From: Rhabdornis inornatus
Lineage: Eukaryota > Chordata > Aves > Passeriformes > Rhabdornithidae
NCBI GenBank assembly: GCA_013397075.1
Contig: VWZS01000909.1
Location: 125,478 to 189,477 of the forward strand
Direction: 5' to 3'
Length of the DNA stretch: 64,000 nt
Shown: positions 1-13,200 of the stretch, piece after piece
Layout of the letters: each line of letters begins with the position of its first letter
How positions within the stretch are numbered: position 1 is the stretch's first letter
The notes under the pieces: generated by a model
What the model saw: the letters and a program-made list of their open reading frames with translations, nothing else
Told to the model about the DNA's origin: nothing
The model's database searches: none
Program-made: the position numbers and the translations under genes

Positions 1-3000
1 TATTCATCTTTCCCTTCTCCCTGCCATCTTCCCTTCTCATTCGAGCTATTTTCACACAGCTGTCCCAAGAAAGGACAAAGCAGTATAGATCATATGTTTA
101 CATCTTAAAGGAGCTTCTGTAATCATGGAAAGATAAATGTATCTAATTCACTCTGTATGCTAAAAGCAAATGCTGTCACTTCTGAAATACATATCTCCTC
201 TTTGAACTGCTTCCCCTTCAACACCTTAGTGGACAAAAGAAAGACTATGATGAGCAGAAAGGGGAATTCTTACTCCAGAAGCAAAAGTAATCAGCATGTA
301 GGAGTTATGAAGGCTCACCGAAGAAACATTTCTTTCTTCTCCAGGATTGGGAAAGCTGCCCAATATAACGAGCATTTATATTGCCTGGAAATTACATTAG
401 AACATTTGGGAGAAGTTTCCTTGAAATATGGATAGTTTCAGGGCCAGATATTTGGAGCTACATATGCATGGTATATTTGAATATTGTGCAAATATTTACC
501 CATGAGTAATATATCAGTAATTTTTGTCGGTTATGCTGAAGTGTTTGCTGTATAGACATTTTGTTGCTCCGGAAATCTGGCACTTAAGCAGTGATAAACT
601 AGTTTTGCAAACCAGAATAGAACTCTTTGACTCAACTTTCAGTTCAAGGGAGAACAATACTCGAAGTAAAGACCATGTGATGCAGATGGACGAATTTATC
701 CTCATGTCACTTTGCATTATCAAGAATGAGAACATGGGGATATCTGCTTGTGCAAAGGTGTTCTTTTGGGGCCTTTGGCTGAAGTACCACACTCACTTTT
801 TACTAGACATCTGAGGGAAGATTAAAGGGGGGTCACAATTACATTGCTTTGCTTGGACATGACTCCAGCATTGTGGATAAGCAGGCTGAGGTCCTCTTCA
901 CACTTCCTGCCAAGCCAGACGAGGTACCATAACAATTTTAAGAAAAACAATATGAAAATATCAATTTGAAGTCCTCAGAGATTAAATATTTTCAAGGGTT
1001 CAAAATGTCAAAATTTTATGTTATAGTAGTAATAAAAATGTATGAAGGTATGAAATGCTGTGTCTGTTTTTCCTAGAGCATGGAGCTCTTTTTCCTAAAG
1101 GCAGATGAGCCACAGAGGCAGTGATTCAAAAAGGCTGCAAAATGTTTCCTCATTCAGTGCAGAAAATATTGTCTTTACCAATAATTTCACCTTTTGTGTC
1201 TAAATGTGTTAATTATTTATTCCTGGCTTCATATTTTCAAAAATTGCATCTTAATTTCAGTACTTAGAATGGTAGCAAACTGCTTCTATGGGCCTGCTAT
1301 AGAGATCTTATATTATAAAGCAGACTGACAGAAAGGTATAGAAAAATGGAAATCAAAAAAGATGTGATGGGAACACACATGGTTTTCTTTGTGACTGCTG
1401 CTTTATTTCCTTGTAGATTATTTTTTTACGTTGACCAGATAGAAACCTGGACAATTTCACTTTTGCATGAATTCAATGGCAAGGGAGACCTCATCCTCTG
1501 TTTCACCAAGATCTATTTATTCTTGCCCCCATTTTTATGCTGACACTAGCATGTGCACATCTGTATCAGGAATTGTGACTTTAGCAGCCCTTGCCAAAAG
1601 AAATATGCAGTTCATGGGTTTGTGTGAATTACAAGAAGCCATGTAAATAAGAAGTCTTCCAAATCTACTCTACTTGTCCTTTATATACTGTATGAAGTTC
1701 AGCAGTTTGTCACCAGCAAACATAGTTTAACAGAGACTAGTTTCTCTAAGGGTTCGTGCTGCTTTTATCAGTTAAAAATGAGGTTCAGATAATGTTTGAT
1801 TTTTCCTAAATATATTAGAGAGTTTATTTTCAAAATGCTTCATCCTATATCATGAGTCAAAAGCATTGACAGTGCCAAATCATGTCATTTCAGCTAAATA
1901 TACTGCTAAAAGGAACAATCTAATGTCAAAAACAGACTGTTTTGAAAAAAAAATTCCCTTTGGCTATATTTATAGAATCAACATGATAACTACAGAACTC
2001 AAGTTCTACTTACTTGAAACAAAAAAATCTATATTATAATGTGAATGGCAAATGGTTTAGAGTGAACTAATGAACTTACTCAGCCATAACTTCATAAACA
2101 TCATGATTTGATGAAACAGTAGTAGCTAATTTCAAATTTGCATAGAATTTTCAGTCCATTTTAAAAGTGATTTTTCTTAAGAAGTGAAGGTTTTCCTCAA
2201 AAATTTTTACTCAAAGAATGAAAGCCTAACTGACATGTAGAAAGCCCCCTATATACACAACAAATGAATGTGTTTTTCTGAGACATCTTCCCCAGCTTTA
2301 TGTTTTTCAACCTGCTGTGGAAGAGAAAAAAACCCTTTACAGGCAGGGCAAGCTCCCACTTCTTTCAGGATGCACCTCACTGTACATTGATGGCATCAAA
2401 TAATGAGAGCCTCTATGAATTAGGAAGAGAGCTTGATGTTACCTAGAAATCTTTCATTAAAAGTAAAATATAGCCAGATGATTTGTTATTATTTTGTGCT
2501 AACAATTTTAAGAGAGGCATTCCAGCTGGTCAGTACCTGATGCAGAGCAGCTTTTGCAGTGATGAGCTTTGCTGATGACCTTCTTTTTGCCTGCCACCAG
2601 CGCTATAAGGGCACAAGTCACTGGCATATGTTCTACCGTGACTGAACCCTCTGAACATCCAAATTATCTTCTTGCAAAATAATATTCAAATAACCTAGTG
2701 AAGTAGACTTTTCCTCATTTTCCCAAGAGGTCTGAAAACAGCGTGCCAGGTGAGGTGCAGAGTATTGGGGGACTCTGGCACTGGGATCAACACCCCACGT
2801 GTGCCGGGTGTGAAGTGTTAAACATATGTCTGACCTTTTGGTAAGGGGGCTGTTGTGGCTGAGACTTGGTGATGGTTGCTGTTCAAATAAAATAAAGATG
2901 CCATTAGAAAACTAGAGGAGTCCTGACATCTGAGCAATTGAATAATGCTATGCCAGTGAGGTGCAGCAGAAAATCATCAAATACCAGCCTTTTTGAAGTA

Positions 3001-3751
3001 TATAATGAATTTTTACATGCTATCTAACACCTATGAAGTATTACAGATACACAATATAGAATATTTTATGTATTGAAATCTAGAAAAAAGCAGAGAAGTC
3101 TGAAATTATATAAAATATTTCGAAAGAGGGACTACATATTTTATTCATATGGAATGACATTATTTTAGCAGATTATGTACAATTCTTGCTAAAAAGGGGA
3201 TATATTTAAGTATTCATATAACCCATTAATCAGAGAAGGAAAAGAACATCTCCCTTAGCAATGGAGATTGGTGAATGGCTAATTATCAGAACAATTAACT
3301 TTTAACAGATTAGTTTTTTACCGTGCAGTTCTGACAGAGAATGTAAGCACAAAGATTTCTGGGTTTTCCCTGTTTACTGAACAAGTTTGAATTTATCATA
3401 TCCATAGTCCAGGTAAAAGAACTTTGCCTGTCAAACTACTTAATTTGGAATTGATGGGTTATCTATTACTGCTTTTCTTGCAATAGTTCAAAGGGTTTAA
3501 ACTTGATCTCAGTGCAGACTTTTGAGGTGTGGTAGAGTTCTCCATTATAAATGTTTCAGAAATTAAGACTTGATGATTTTTCTAAAATACATTTCTTACA
3601 TAAATACAAATACATTTAAAAGCAATTCTTTGCCTAGCATTATGCAACAGATTCATTCAGTGACCAGAGTGGTGTTTTCTGGCTCTGCAGCCTATTAAGC
3701 TAAATTGTTGAAAAGTGACTTCTTTTCTCAAATTTCATTTTTGCTTCCTAG
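1..3751. other. AT-rich unique DNA, no gene seen
   Basis: No open frame here exceeds about 100 codons, and none has a recognisable domain. No transposable element was recognised. The one compositional exception is a GC-richer block at 2,744-2,966, listed separately. The rest is ordinary unique vertebrate-type non-coding sequence. Confidence 0.7.
2744..2966. repeat. GC-richer block between short direct repeats
   Basis: The block begins with TGCCAGGTGAGGTGCAG at 2,744-2,760 and ends with TGCCAGTGAGGTGCAG at 2,951-2,966. The two copies differ by one inserted G. The roughly 190 bases between them are GC-richer than the surroundings in their first half and contain AATAAA-type signals near 2,890. 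Long direct repeats around a short segment resemble the target-site duplications of a retroposed RNA copy, but no poly-A tail precedes the right repeat, and CR1 insertion does not normally create such duplications. A local tandem duplication of the flank is the alternative. The repeat is seen directly; its origin is inference. Confidence 0.4.
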
Positions 3752-3954
3752 GAGACCCTACTCAATATGTCTGCATTTTACAGCCAAACTGACATGGAAA
3801 GGATTTCACTAGCTTGTGGTGGCCTTGCCTGTAGCACTGGTGATGTCTGTTTTTCTGACCTTTGCTCTGAGCAATTGCCATGTGGCTCTTTGCAATCCCA
3901 TGCTTCCAGCCTTCTGGACCTCTCCACTTCATGGAAATCCTCACAGAGGGACAT
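3752..3954 (+). other. weak candidate exon
   Basis: A pyrimidine-rich tract ends in CCTAG at 3,751. An open frame of 67 codons follows, up to GTAAGG at 3,955, which fits a splice donor on its intron side. The translation is rich in serine and cysteine and matches no family I know. The opposite strand is also open over much of the same interval, so the openness may only reflect a locally higher GC content. It is listed because it is bounded by both splice signals. Confidence 0.12.
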
Positions 3955-4621
3955 GTAAGGGCAGACAGGGATGCTAAATGGGAAAGAGGCATGCTTTACT
4001 GTTCTCAAGCAAATCATGATAATTCAAGTGGACATGATACAGTATTGAATCTAGAAGCTCATTTTTTTAAAGTCTGTTCACCTCAGTGGCTAATGTGTCT
4101 CCACACTCTTTATGCACAAAGAGTGTTGGATGAGAGGATCCAAAGAGTCTTTCAGCTTTCCTGGAGAGGTTATTGACTACCTGCTTTAGATGTTTTAAAA
4201 GGAAAATATTTTTAAATACCTGAACTTATGTATCCTCATCCTGCTGCTAAACTACCTCATGCAGTCCTATGTCTTTATTCCCAATGCAAGAACTCAGTTT
4301 TATTTAAAGGCAATACTGTCTGCCTATGCTTTGATACCAAGATCAGATGGAAGAAGTTATGAGAGGGAGGTGGAAAATGGGTCTTTGCAAGAGTTCTTTC
4401 AATCACTTCTTTAAGATACCTTGATTCAGAGATGATGAGGAGGCAGGGAAAAGACCAAGATGTACTCAACAGTTATTGTGAACTGTTAAGATTCCTAAAG
4501 CCACTGGAATGCACATCCTGCATGTGGTGATTTGGTACATTATAAGACTTCATTGGTTTAGTAAAGAATGTACGTAAACTTGTGTTCTAGTATTCTGTTA
4601 CAAAGTTTTAACTCATTTTAT

Positions 4622-4719
4622 CTTTTGCTTGTTTGTTTTGTGGTTTTTTTGGTTGGTTGTTTTTTTTGTTGGTTGTTTTTTTTGTTGGTTTTTCGGGCTT
4701 GTTTTTTTTTTTTTTTTTT
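4622..4719. repeat. T/G-rich low-complexity tract with poly-T
   Basis: This tract is made of TTGG and GTTT units and ends in an uninterrupted run of 18 T at 4,702-4,719. It produces a spurious phenylalanine- and leucine-rich open frame on the plus strand. Confidence 0.9.
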
Positions 4720-7700
4720 CAATTTTAAGAAGCAGGTAGTGCTTGCCATAATAGATGTTATGCTATTGCATGAACATATTTTTAATATAAATCAAATAAA
4801 TTTACCTGGGTACTCAAATCATGTTACTTGTGTAAGTGTAGATTATTCTTGCAGGAAAATATTTTTGTATCCTGCAAAAAGCCCAGTTGGCTGTAAGGTG
4901 CCTCTTAGAAATTCAAATACTGGAAGTTAGAAAAAAAATAAAAAAACTTGTAAGTATTACCAAACTGCACAATTTTGTGAGATATGGGATGGTTAAAAAA
5001 ATTCAGTTTTAGGAAAAAATTGAGAGTACTGGTGCCTTAACCATTCTTAATAATAAACTTCACACATTCACAAATATGTGCAATTTAGACAATATAGAGT
5101 GAGCAAACAAAAAAGCGTAAAATAAACTTGCAATAAATATAATTTTTAAGAGGAGAGGAGTCTGTCTTTCACTGTACAACATGTAAAGGTCAGAAAGAAA
5201 CCAGCATCATGAAAAATAAAGATTTCTTTTAGCCTTAGTAGATAAATTTAATAAGAAAGGTCCTGATAACAATTCCACATATATTTTATGCATATAAATG
5301 TGATTGTCAAAAAAAAAAAGGGCAACTAACCTTCCCTACTTTTGCCAGTTGCTCTTTAGCAGATGAATTTATCAACTAAGTACCACAAGATGGGAAAATC
5401 TAAAATATGTGTCTTATGGTTACTTTTCTATGTAAAGGAATTGCTAAATTGTTCAAAGCTGTTTTCATTGCACTCCTAGTTCTCAAAAGTCTTCTTGGGA
5501 CATTTTTGAGTTTTACACCAATTAAAGCACATTACTGGGAGGAAAAATACTGCAAGATTGCAAGGTGTGAAATGAGTTTTTGTAATTCAAAAGTTATTTT
5601 ACAAGTTCAGTCTTAAGGGATATTTTAAGTTATTTTTTCACTTTACAACATGCCTCCAAAAGTTTGGGCTTTACTAGGAACTGTAAATAATCACACAGAT
5701 GTGCTTAAGTATTTCCACATCAAAACTAGATAAGGATGAAATCCCAAACTTAACTGCTGAAAATAGAGTGGTCTAAACAAACAAACAAAAACCCCAAACC
5801 AACAAACCAACAAAAAAAATCAAAATCAGCAACCTCCCCCTGCCCCCTCCCCCCACAGTTAGACTGCCTAAAGAAAAGAAAAAAGTCCGCCATAATCAAA
5901 GGCACTTTGATAGCATAATATATGGCCTTTGCTTAAATATTCTGAAATCTCAGCCACTTTCTTAGGTAGCATTTGTCTTAACTTCTGTACTGGTCTGGGC
6001 CAGAGTTGATCTGGGCCATTTCATTAAAGCCATTGTTTGAAAGACTTCAAGGAAGTCTTGAGGAAAAGTGCAAAGCAGGCTGAAACAGCAAGTAACACAA
6101 ACTTTATTGAAAACTTCTTAGAGTGGAAGAAAGGAAAAAGAGATACTTCCCCAAATTCAGAGATGTTACAGATTTGGAGGTAACCACTATTTAGATGTCC
6201 TTACAATGCCTATACTTCTTGTTTTATCCATATTTTCATTTCTCCAGTCCAGATGGCTGCGATCTTTCATGTCACCCATCCAACCATCTTTATTTCTCAG
6301 TTCCAGTAATTTCTCATCTACTCAAAGTGCTGCTAAATTCTGAAAAAGTGTAAAATACTCCTATTATCATAATGGAATCCACCCTTTTCTGATGCCATAT
6401 TAATAAGGTGGTAAGCACCTCAGAAGTTTTTCCACATAATATAAAGCTGGCATTATTCATCCAGTGCTTTGCTGAGCATGGCTTTCCAGGCCATGGCCCT
6501 TTTGCATCCAGGCTCCAAGTTAATTTTTTAATTCATTCCAGTGCATTTGGAGGAACCCCTGTCCATCTCTCATGTTTTCTACAGAACTGGAGTCCTCGGA
6601 GTTGATACAACACTGCTTCACATAGTCTGCATTCCATTCCCAAAATAATATCCTTTTCCATAGCTTGAAAACTTGCTCCCTTGTCACCCAATGGTGACAG
6701 GCTCCCTCAACCTTCACGTTGTCTGCTCTGTTACATTACAAATAAGGTCATTGTTAGTGTAAATTTAGCAGTTATTTGGCACTGATCTGCAGAGATTAAT
6801 GGAATTCATACAAAAATAGGAAGGCATGCAAACTTTCTAGCCAGATATGTGACACTGTTGGACCAGACTTGTACCATTTTTCATTTTCCACAAAAAATGA
6901 GGGAAAAACACTGTGACTGTTGAATGTCTTAAGACATGAACAGTACACATACACATACATATATGAAAGACCAGCTTTGCCTTGCAAAGTGATCAGTCTG
7001 TTGCAGAATAAAGCTTGCTTTCAAAATTCCAGCCAGGGAGTTAAGGAAACTCAGTGTAAATGTAAAACCCTACCAGCTATTTTTGGATATATACACATAG
7101 CACATTTATGTCTGCTAGTTTGAATTATGGTAAGCATGGGCCAAAGGTTTTTTGTTTGTTTTTTTTTTTTATCCAAGACACTGGTCAGGGAAAGAAAATT
7201 GGTTGCAGGTCCCAAGAGAAAACTTGTAAGCATCTGGGCATTTATGCTGAACTTACCTGTAAATGCAACAGGAATTAGGAAACTCATAAGAAGAGTAAGC
7301 ATACTTCCATTCTTGCTTATAAAGCTCCAGCTCTAAACAGCATGTTACCCTTACCCACTATAGGAAAAGTCAAGACACTTGTTTGTGGCATAAGCATAAT
7401 ATTTGTGACTTGCTGCAGGCAGCTTAGGGGCATGGCTAATATTCTGACTGCTGTTCAGTAATTTTCAACTTGCAAGCTCATGGTGAGTTTTGCGTGCTTT
7501 ATGAATGAAAAGGCAAAGTGCAGTAATCTTCTAATCATTCTCAGTTAGAGCACTAGAATCTGTCTTCTAGCAACACAGCATTTTCCCCTCATGCTTCAGT
7601 GTAGTCCTCAGTCTAAACATTAGAAAATAGCTAGTAACAATCCTGCTAGCAGTCTGCTATGTACATATTAGATTCTTTTATTCTCTGTATTAAAACTGAT

Positions 7701-8895
7701 ATTGGCATGGCAAAGTACGTAATCTAAACAAAATGTCTTTACTCGAAAGTTACTCTACCACTATGAATATTTGTAAGCAATCCAGTTTTTAACAGTAAAA
7801 TTCTCTAACACATAGTTGTAGAACTATACTCAGTGAAAGTATCTAAAAGTTTGTTTTATCCTTATCGTTATCTATACTTAATGTTTTCTCAGCATCAAAA
7901 TGGAAAAATGTATTAAGGTGTCAGGTTTATCTGACTGAGATCATAGCTAACACCCATAACACCCACCTCTAAATATCAGCTTAGCTTGTCCCGCTGATAT
8001 AAGCTGATCTTTCTCCAGCACTACATTAATTGCTTTATTTACTTAATATTTTTAATCCATCTGCTGTCTTAGCACCAAAATTTAAAAAGGAAGGCAGGTC
8101 ATACGTGGCATAATAGAAAACTATTCCAGTTTCAGTAGTATCACTTTGTGATGACCAAGTTCTTGATCCGGAGCTCAGCCTTATTGTTAATAGTTTGTCT
8201 TTGCTATCTTTTTTTGACCTGATGAAAAGATTTTTCATTAATATCTAATACACACCTACCCTCTTTCAGTATGAAGGCATTCTCCTTTTTCCTGTCACTA
8301 CATGCTCTTGTAAACAGTCTCTCTCCACAGTCGGCCGTGAACCAATTCAATATGGCAGTGTATTTACTGCTCAGTAACAGTCTTGAGCAGAAATTATTCC
8401 TCATTCACCTTTGCACATGTGTATGCTATGCAGCATTTTACAGTTACTGGCACAACAATTAAAATAATGGTGGTGCAGATGTACTACTTTAATTGCATCC
8501 TACCTTGCTGTTACTGCACAATTTAAAATAATGCTTCCCTAATCTAGCAGTGGTAGGATTATAAGTGATGTAACTAATTTAAGCAAGTCATCTGCTTTGT
8601 TTTATCTAACCATTTCTTGGCTCAGCTTTATAATGTGACAACTAATGTTTACTACCTCCATGCTATGGCATAGCTCATGAGACCACAGAGTATGTGGGAT
8701 CCACTCCTTTCTGCACCATGCTTGTGGCTGGCAAAGTACAGCAAGGCAGTCTCAAATCTGAGGCTTTATGCAGAATTAAAGGTGGGATAAGGAACCGAAG
8801 GGTACAAGACCTAGATTTGAGGGAAATGGAACAGCTTCAAACTTAGTGAGCTCACATTTAAAATAGTTGAATAAATACAGGATTATTTAATTAAA
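4720..8895. other. AT-rich unique DNA, no gene seen
   Basis: Several frames of 60-85 codons occur on both strands, often overlapping in opposite directions. None has a recognisable domain or a pair of splice signals. The only structured element is the A/C tract at 5,775-5,857. Nothing else can be supported. Confidence 0.65.
5775..5857. repeat. A/C-rich low-complexity tract
   Basis: AAAC and CCAA units run into a C-rich stretch that ends in CCCCACAG. It resembles the longer A/C tract at 8.9-9.1 kb and, in reverse complement, the T/G tract at 4.6 kb. Confidence 0.85.
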
Positions 8896-9106
8896 TAATA
8901 AAAAAAAAAAAACTTTAAAAAAAAAAACTAAAAACAAACAAAAAAAAATAAACAAAAAAATCCAACAAAATAAAACAAATCCAACCAACCAACCAACCCC
9001 CCCCCCCAAAAAACCAAAAAAAAAACAAACAAAAAAACCCCCCANNNNNNNNNNNNNNNNNNNNNNNNNNNNNNNNNCCCCCAAAAAACCCAAAACCAAA
9101 AAAAAG
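8896..9106. repeat. long A/C low-complexity tract with a gap
   Basis: Poly-A runs, AAAC, CCAA and poly-C runs extend over about 210 bases on both sides of an N run. The minus strand reads as a glycine- and phenylalanine-rich frame, which is an artefact of T/G composition. The tract is a likely cause of the assembly gap inside it. Confidence 0.9.
9045..9077. other. assembly gap (33 N)
   Basis: An unbroken run of N lies inside an A/C-rich tract, with a C run on both sides. The true length is unknown. A homopolymer or C-rich repeat that sequencing could not cross is the likely reason. Confidence 0.98.
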
Positions 9107-9390
9107 AGCCAAAGAAACTACATTGAGTTTTAACCTCAACAATTTAGATTAAATCAGCCTAGGAGCTCATCACTCAACTTGTAGAGCAGTTTCAGGATTG
9201 GATAACTTAACATCAAAGAAATAATGCTGATTTTCCAACACATCATGTTTCCTACCTGCTACATCCTTATCCTGGCACTAAATGGCCTTGCCCCTTAGCT
9301 CCAAAGCTGCACGGCAGCAGCACTGAGTCAATATATTGAAAACTGATCTGCAATCCCTTCAGAGCTATGCCAAACATTTGTTTGGCCTTT

Positions 9391-9450
9391 ACACATATAT
9401 ATATGGATACATATATATACATATAGGTGTATATATATGTGTGTGTGTAC
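9391..9450. repeat. AT/GT dinucleotide-rich patch
   Basis: Imperfect alternating ACACATATAT and ATATGTGTGTGTG units, likely a decayed TA/TG microsatellite. It gives a spurious tyrosine- and isoleucine-rich frame on the minus strand. Confidence 0.85.
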
Positions 9451-12400
9451 TTCAATCTCTCTGTCATGAGTCACCCTAAGAAACAACCTGTAACTTTATT
9501 GGACATTATTGATAGATTTATTGCTGTGCTTTTTCTCTTCTTTTCTCAGAATGCCTCTTGTCATCTTAGAAATATGAGTGTCTATTGGTGGGTAGAGGAG
9601 GGCTAGCCTTTTTAAGTGTTACATGTACTGGTTTAAGACCAAGGAAATCACAGAAAGGTCAGCAACTTAAACTGAATTACTCATTTGAACTGAGAAAGAA
9701 AAATTGCAAATAGATGGTATACTACAGTACTGGTGGACATTTGACAGGATGGTAGAAAAAGTTCACTATTTGAAGAGATGATTCTGAGCTGTCTAGTATA
9801 TATTTTGAAAATAATTATTTAATAGCAAATTATTCCTGTTCAAAAAAATGAAATTAAATGTCCAATTGTTAAAGCTGATTGGATTTTTAACTTCTAGCCT
9901 TTAAAAGAAAGTAACTTCTGGAGATTACTGTCAGACAGGACATCCTTTAATTTATAGTTGCTATTCCTTGAAACTCTATTAATTCGTAAATGTGATAAGA
10001 AAACTTTAAATATATCTTTAAAAAAACCCTTACTTTGTACATGTGAATATCTATATTGAAAACCAGATTTATGGTGATGTTTTGCAGGTTTCTATTTTTA
10101 CTCCATTTTGAACCATATTTTCAAAAGAGCCATTCATTTCTTTGTAGTCATAATTTGTGTAAGGAAAACTATCTTGTAATTATAATGAAATTAAAGAAAA
10201 CTAGCACCTGCAGTTGAACTACACAGGAAAATCACAACAAACAATGAGGTTAAGACAGCAACCAGGAAATTAGAAAGAAGAGGAATATTGTTTGAGGCCC
10301 TGGAAATGTTTTGTAACCTGAAAATGGAAATATAAATTTCACAACAAATTATCATTGCTATTTTCTTGGTGACTTAAAAAAATGGTAGCAAGCAATCACC
10401 ACCATTAAAATTAGTCCTTTAACAGCAATAATGGGGCATGGGCTGCCTACTGGTCTTTAAGGACTGCTTATTGGATTGAGAGAGATTCTGATCCACTTAA
10501 CAATACAGTTCTGCAGCTCTTAAATATAAAATATCTGTTGTTTGATTTAGAATCAGGATACTTTCTGTAGAAGCTGATCTGCGTAGAAAATGAATTCAAG
10601 TAGCAGCCTGGGAAAAGCTGAAATGAAATGCAAACCTTTAAAGAGAGTTTGGGGAAGATTTAGGAGCGCTGTACTTAAACTGAGCAGAACGGCTTTTGAT
10701 AAGCTATTCTTGTGACTTTAATTTTATGCTTTAATGAACATATAAAGTAATAACTTTTTAAAAGCCATGCATGCTATCTCTTATTTCCCATAGAGCAAAA
10801 TTCAACTCTATTTTTCAGGAGATAAATAAATAAATAAATACATACATAAACAAAAGTATAGTGGATATTTATTCCTTTGGGGAAAAAATGTAGAGCTGAA
10901 ATCTCTCAACCCCTACATCTAAACATTCACATTGTATTTTCCACAGCTTTTGGATATGTAATGAGGGTAAATTTTACTCCATAGCATAATTCATACTAAA
11001 CTTTCATCAGGACTGCTACATATCGCAGTGTACTATTTAACTGCCAAATCTTCCTCCTGCATACTAAACTTCATCTTGAGAAAAGAGTCATTTAACTGTC
11101 ATTGAAAACAAAATACATTGGAACAAGCAGCCGAAGTTGAGCAGATAAAACTGAAATTAGCTGAAACCTGCTGTCAGATGAGCAATAGATGGAGGAATTA
11201 CAGGCAGACAAGTAAGCAAATCACTGGCTTCAACTGCAGCAGTAGCAAATGCTAATTATATCAACCAGATATTTTTTCTAGATGTGGAATTACACATATA
11301 TATGTACATATACAGTCAAACATAAACGTTTCATTAATAATGATGCACATTTTCATAAATTATATATTAATAAAAAGTATAAATAGTGTGGTTAGATTAC
11401 GTTTTAAATAGCAATATATTTCCAGTATTTAGTTTATTAAACTGTACACAGGTCTCAGAGAAAATTCTTGTATCCTAGTATATCATACTTTGATCTTCAA
11501 CTTCTGGACGATGAAGCTGTCATTTTAAGTTTTATAATGTCATCAGTGGGACCTCACACTGATAGAGAGCAAACAAGAAACTGATATTCATCTGAATGGG
11601 GAATATCTGGTTGGTTCTGATTTTCAATGTCTATGTTTGTAGGCTTTGTATAGAAGTAACTCCACAAAGACCCCCAGAAATATGCTTTCACAAAAGCCTT
11701 CAAATATCTCTTTGCCCTTTTTCCCTCTTGAGGCACAGAGATTCACACGTCACATACTTCATGTTTCTTGATGAAATTATTTAAGGATATAGATGCATAG
11801 ACTTCTGGAGCTAACTTTTCTGACTGAATATTGCACAGGTGGCTCTTAAATGCAGTATCACCATAATAATCAGGAAACATTTCATGCATCTATACCTGTC
11901 TTCTTTTGCAAAGATTCAGTAAACTAAAGTTCCAATTACCCCATGATAACAAAAAACACAAGATGGGCTGAAAATCGTTGTGAGTGAGAATAAGTAGGAA
12001 AAGAGTTTTCTTCCAGATTCATGCCTTTATTTCATTTTTAGTAGGTATTTTTTAGGATATAAGTGTCAGTTTAAAAAAACAAACGAACAAAAATCTCTTA
12101 CTTTTTTAATTTAAAAGTCCTAGTAAATATCCCCAACTACTAACGAAATTGGAAAAAAAATTAAAAAAAACAAACTGACCCCAAAGGCCAGCAAAAAGTA
12201 CCAGCATCACTACCACCAGCAAAACATCCCAGAAGACTTTGCTACCATTTAGGCTGCTCTTCCAGCCCCACTGTGCTCTCCCCCCTGCCATGCTGCTGCC
12301 CCTCCCAGCTGGCAGCTGACATTGGCACAAGCTGCTGTCTCCTCACCGTGGTTCAGCAGGCACCAATGCATCCTCAAGTGCCTTTAATTCACCATCTCAG

Positions 12401-13119
12401 TAAATTCCTGTAAACACATCAGAGAATACCTTTTTGCCCATATGTCCATACCCCTTGAACACTCCAGCTTGATGTCCAAGCAGAGGACTGCCGAGAGACT
12501 GAAAGAAAAATGTAATCCTTAAATTAAAGCAAAGTATTTTCCTACTATGCATGTAGAAGTAATAATGTGTAGCTGGTGATTTCAGACAAATATAAAGACT
12601 GACCAGGCTACTGACTGTGAACTTATGAAGCTGAATGCAGTTTTACTGAGGGAATAAACCCAATTTTGTATGGTTTGCCTGTGCTAGTTTCATTTAGAAC
12701 CCAAAATAGCAAATTGAAATATTTCCCCTATAAAATTATTTCCTAACCTTCACATGTAATCTGCCTCTTAAAGTATGAAATTTGATTATTCCTGCTTTTT
12801 TAGATGTGTATGTGTCTAGCTAGCATGACAGAAACAGTCCTTCACAGTATTTAACTCAGCGTGTGACCTTCCGAAGAAGTTGTGCACAGATGTTCTGTCT
12901 AATGGGTAGGAGAATCTCGTTTAAAATTTGCTTCTTAATTTAACATGCTTTTATTTTTTATAAGAATATGTTATGGGGTTGTTTGTGGGAACAGCCAAAG
13001 AAAAGAAAAGGCTGATTAATAATAACTAAATATCAACCCAGAAGAAATACTTCATGTTTGAGAAAGAAGTTGTTCAACGAGGTGATTTTGTAGCTGGTTT
13101 GTTTGGGTTTTTTTTTCAG
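9451..13119. other. AT-rich unique DNA, possible conserved non-coding patches
   Basis: No gene is seen. Two patches, about 10,540-10,740 and 11,100-11,275, have the even composition, occasional CpG and TAAT-type cores that conserved non-coding elements often show. This cannot be tested without alignment. A GC-richer patch at 12,180-12,340 has no recognisable repeat or domain. A short TAAA microsatellite at 10,822-10,850 is listed separately. Confidence 0.5.
10822..10850. repeat. TAAA microsatellite
   Basis: About five TAAA units are followed by CATA units. It is short and simple. Confidence 0.8.
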
Positions 13120-13200
13120 ATGGTGCGAATTGGAAGAAGCAGTAGATTCCAGGGAAGCAAAGGAAACTAGACTTACTGCCACTGTCAAAAAGGTCAGAAA
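13120..13200 (+). other. candidate exon A
   Basis: A strong splice acceptor (ten T then CAG, ending at 13,119) precedes 81 bases that end at a good donor, GTATGT, at 13,201. The other two frames contain stops. The open frame starts WCELEEAVDSREAKETRLTA and runs on for six more codons. It is rich in E, K, R and D, unlike the F/L/I/N/S-rich chance frames elsewhere in this AT-rich window. At 81 bases the exon is a multiple of three, entering and leaving in phase 2. I do not recognise the protein; the look is of a charged helix. The acceptor, donor and frame are visible. That it is a real exon is inference. Confidence 0.25.

Noticed and set aside
3762..4017. Overlapping minus-strand frames of 76 and 79 codons
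   Set aside because: There are no splice signals on that strand and no recognisable domain; they share a locally GC-richer stretch with the plus-strand frame.
8887..9142. Two minus-strand glycine/phenylalanine-rich frames
   Set aside because: They are translations of an A/C low-complexity tract and run through the N gap.
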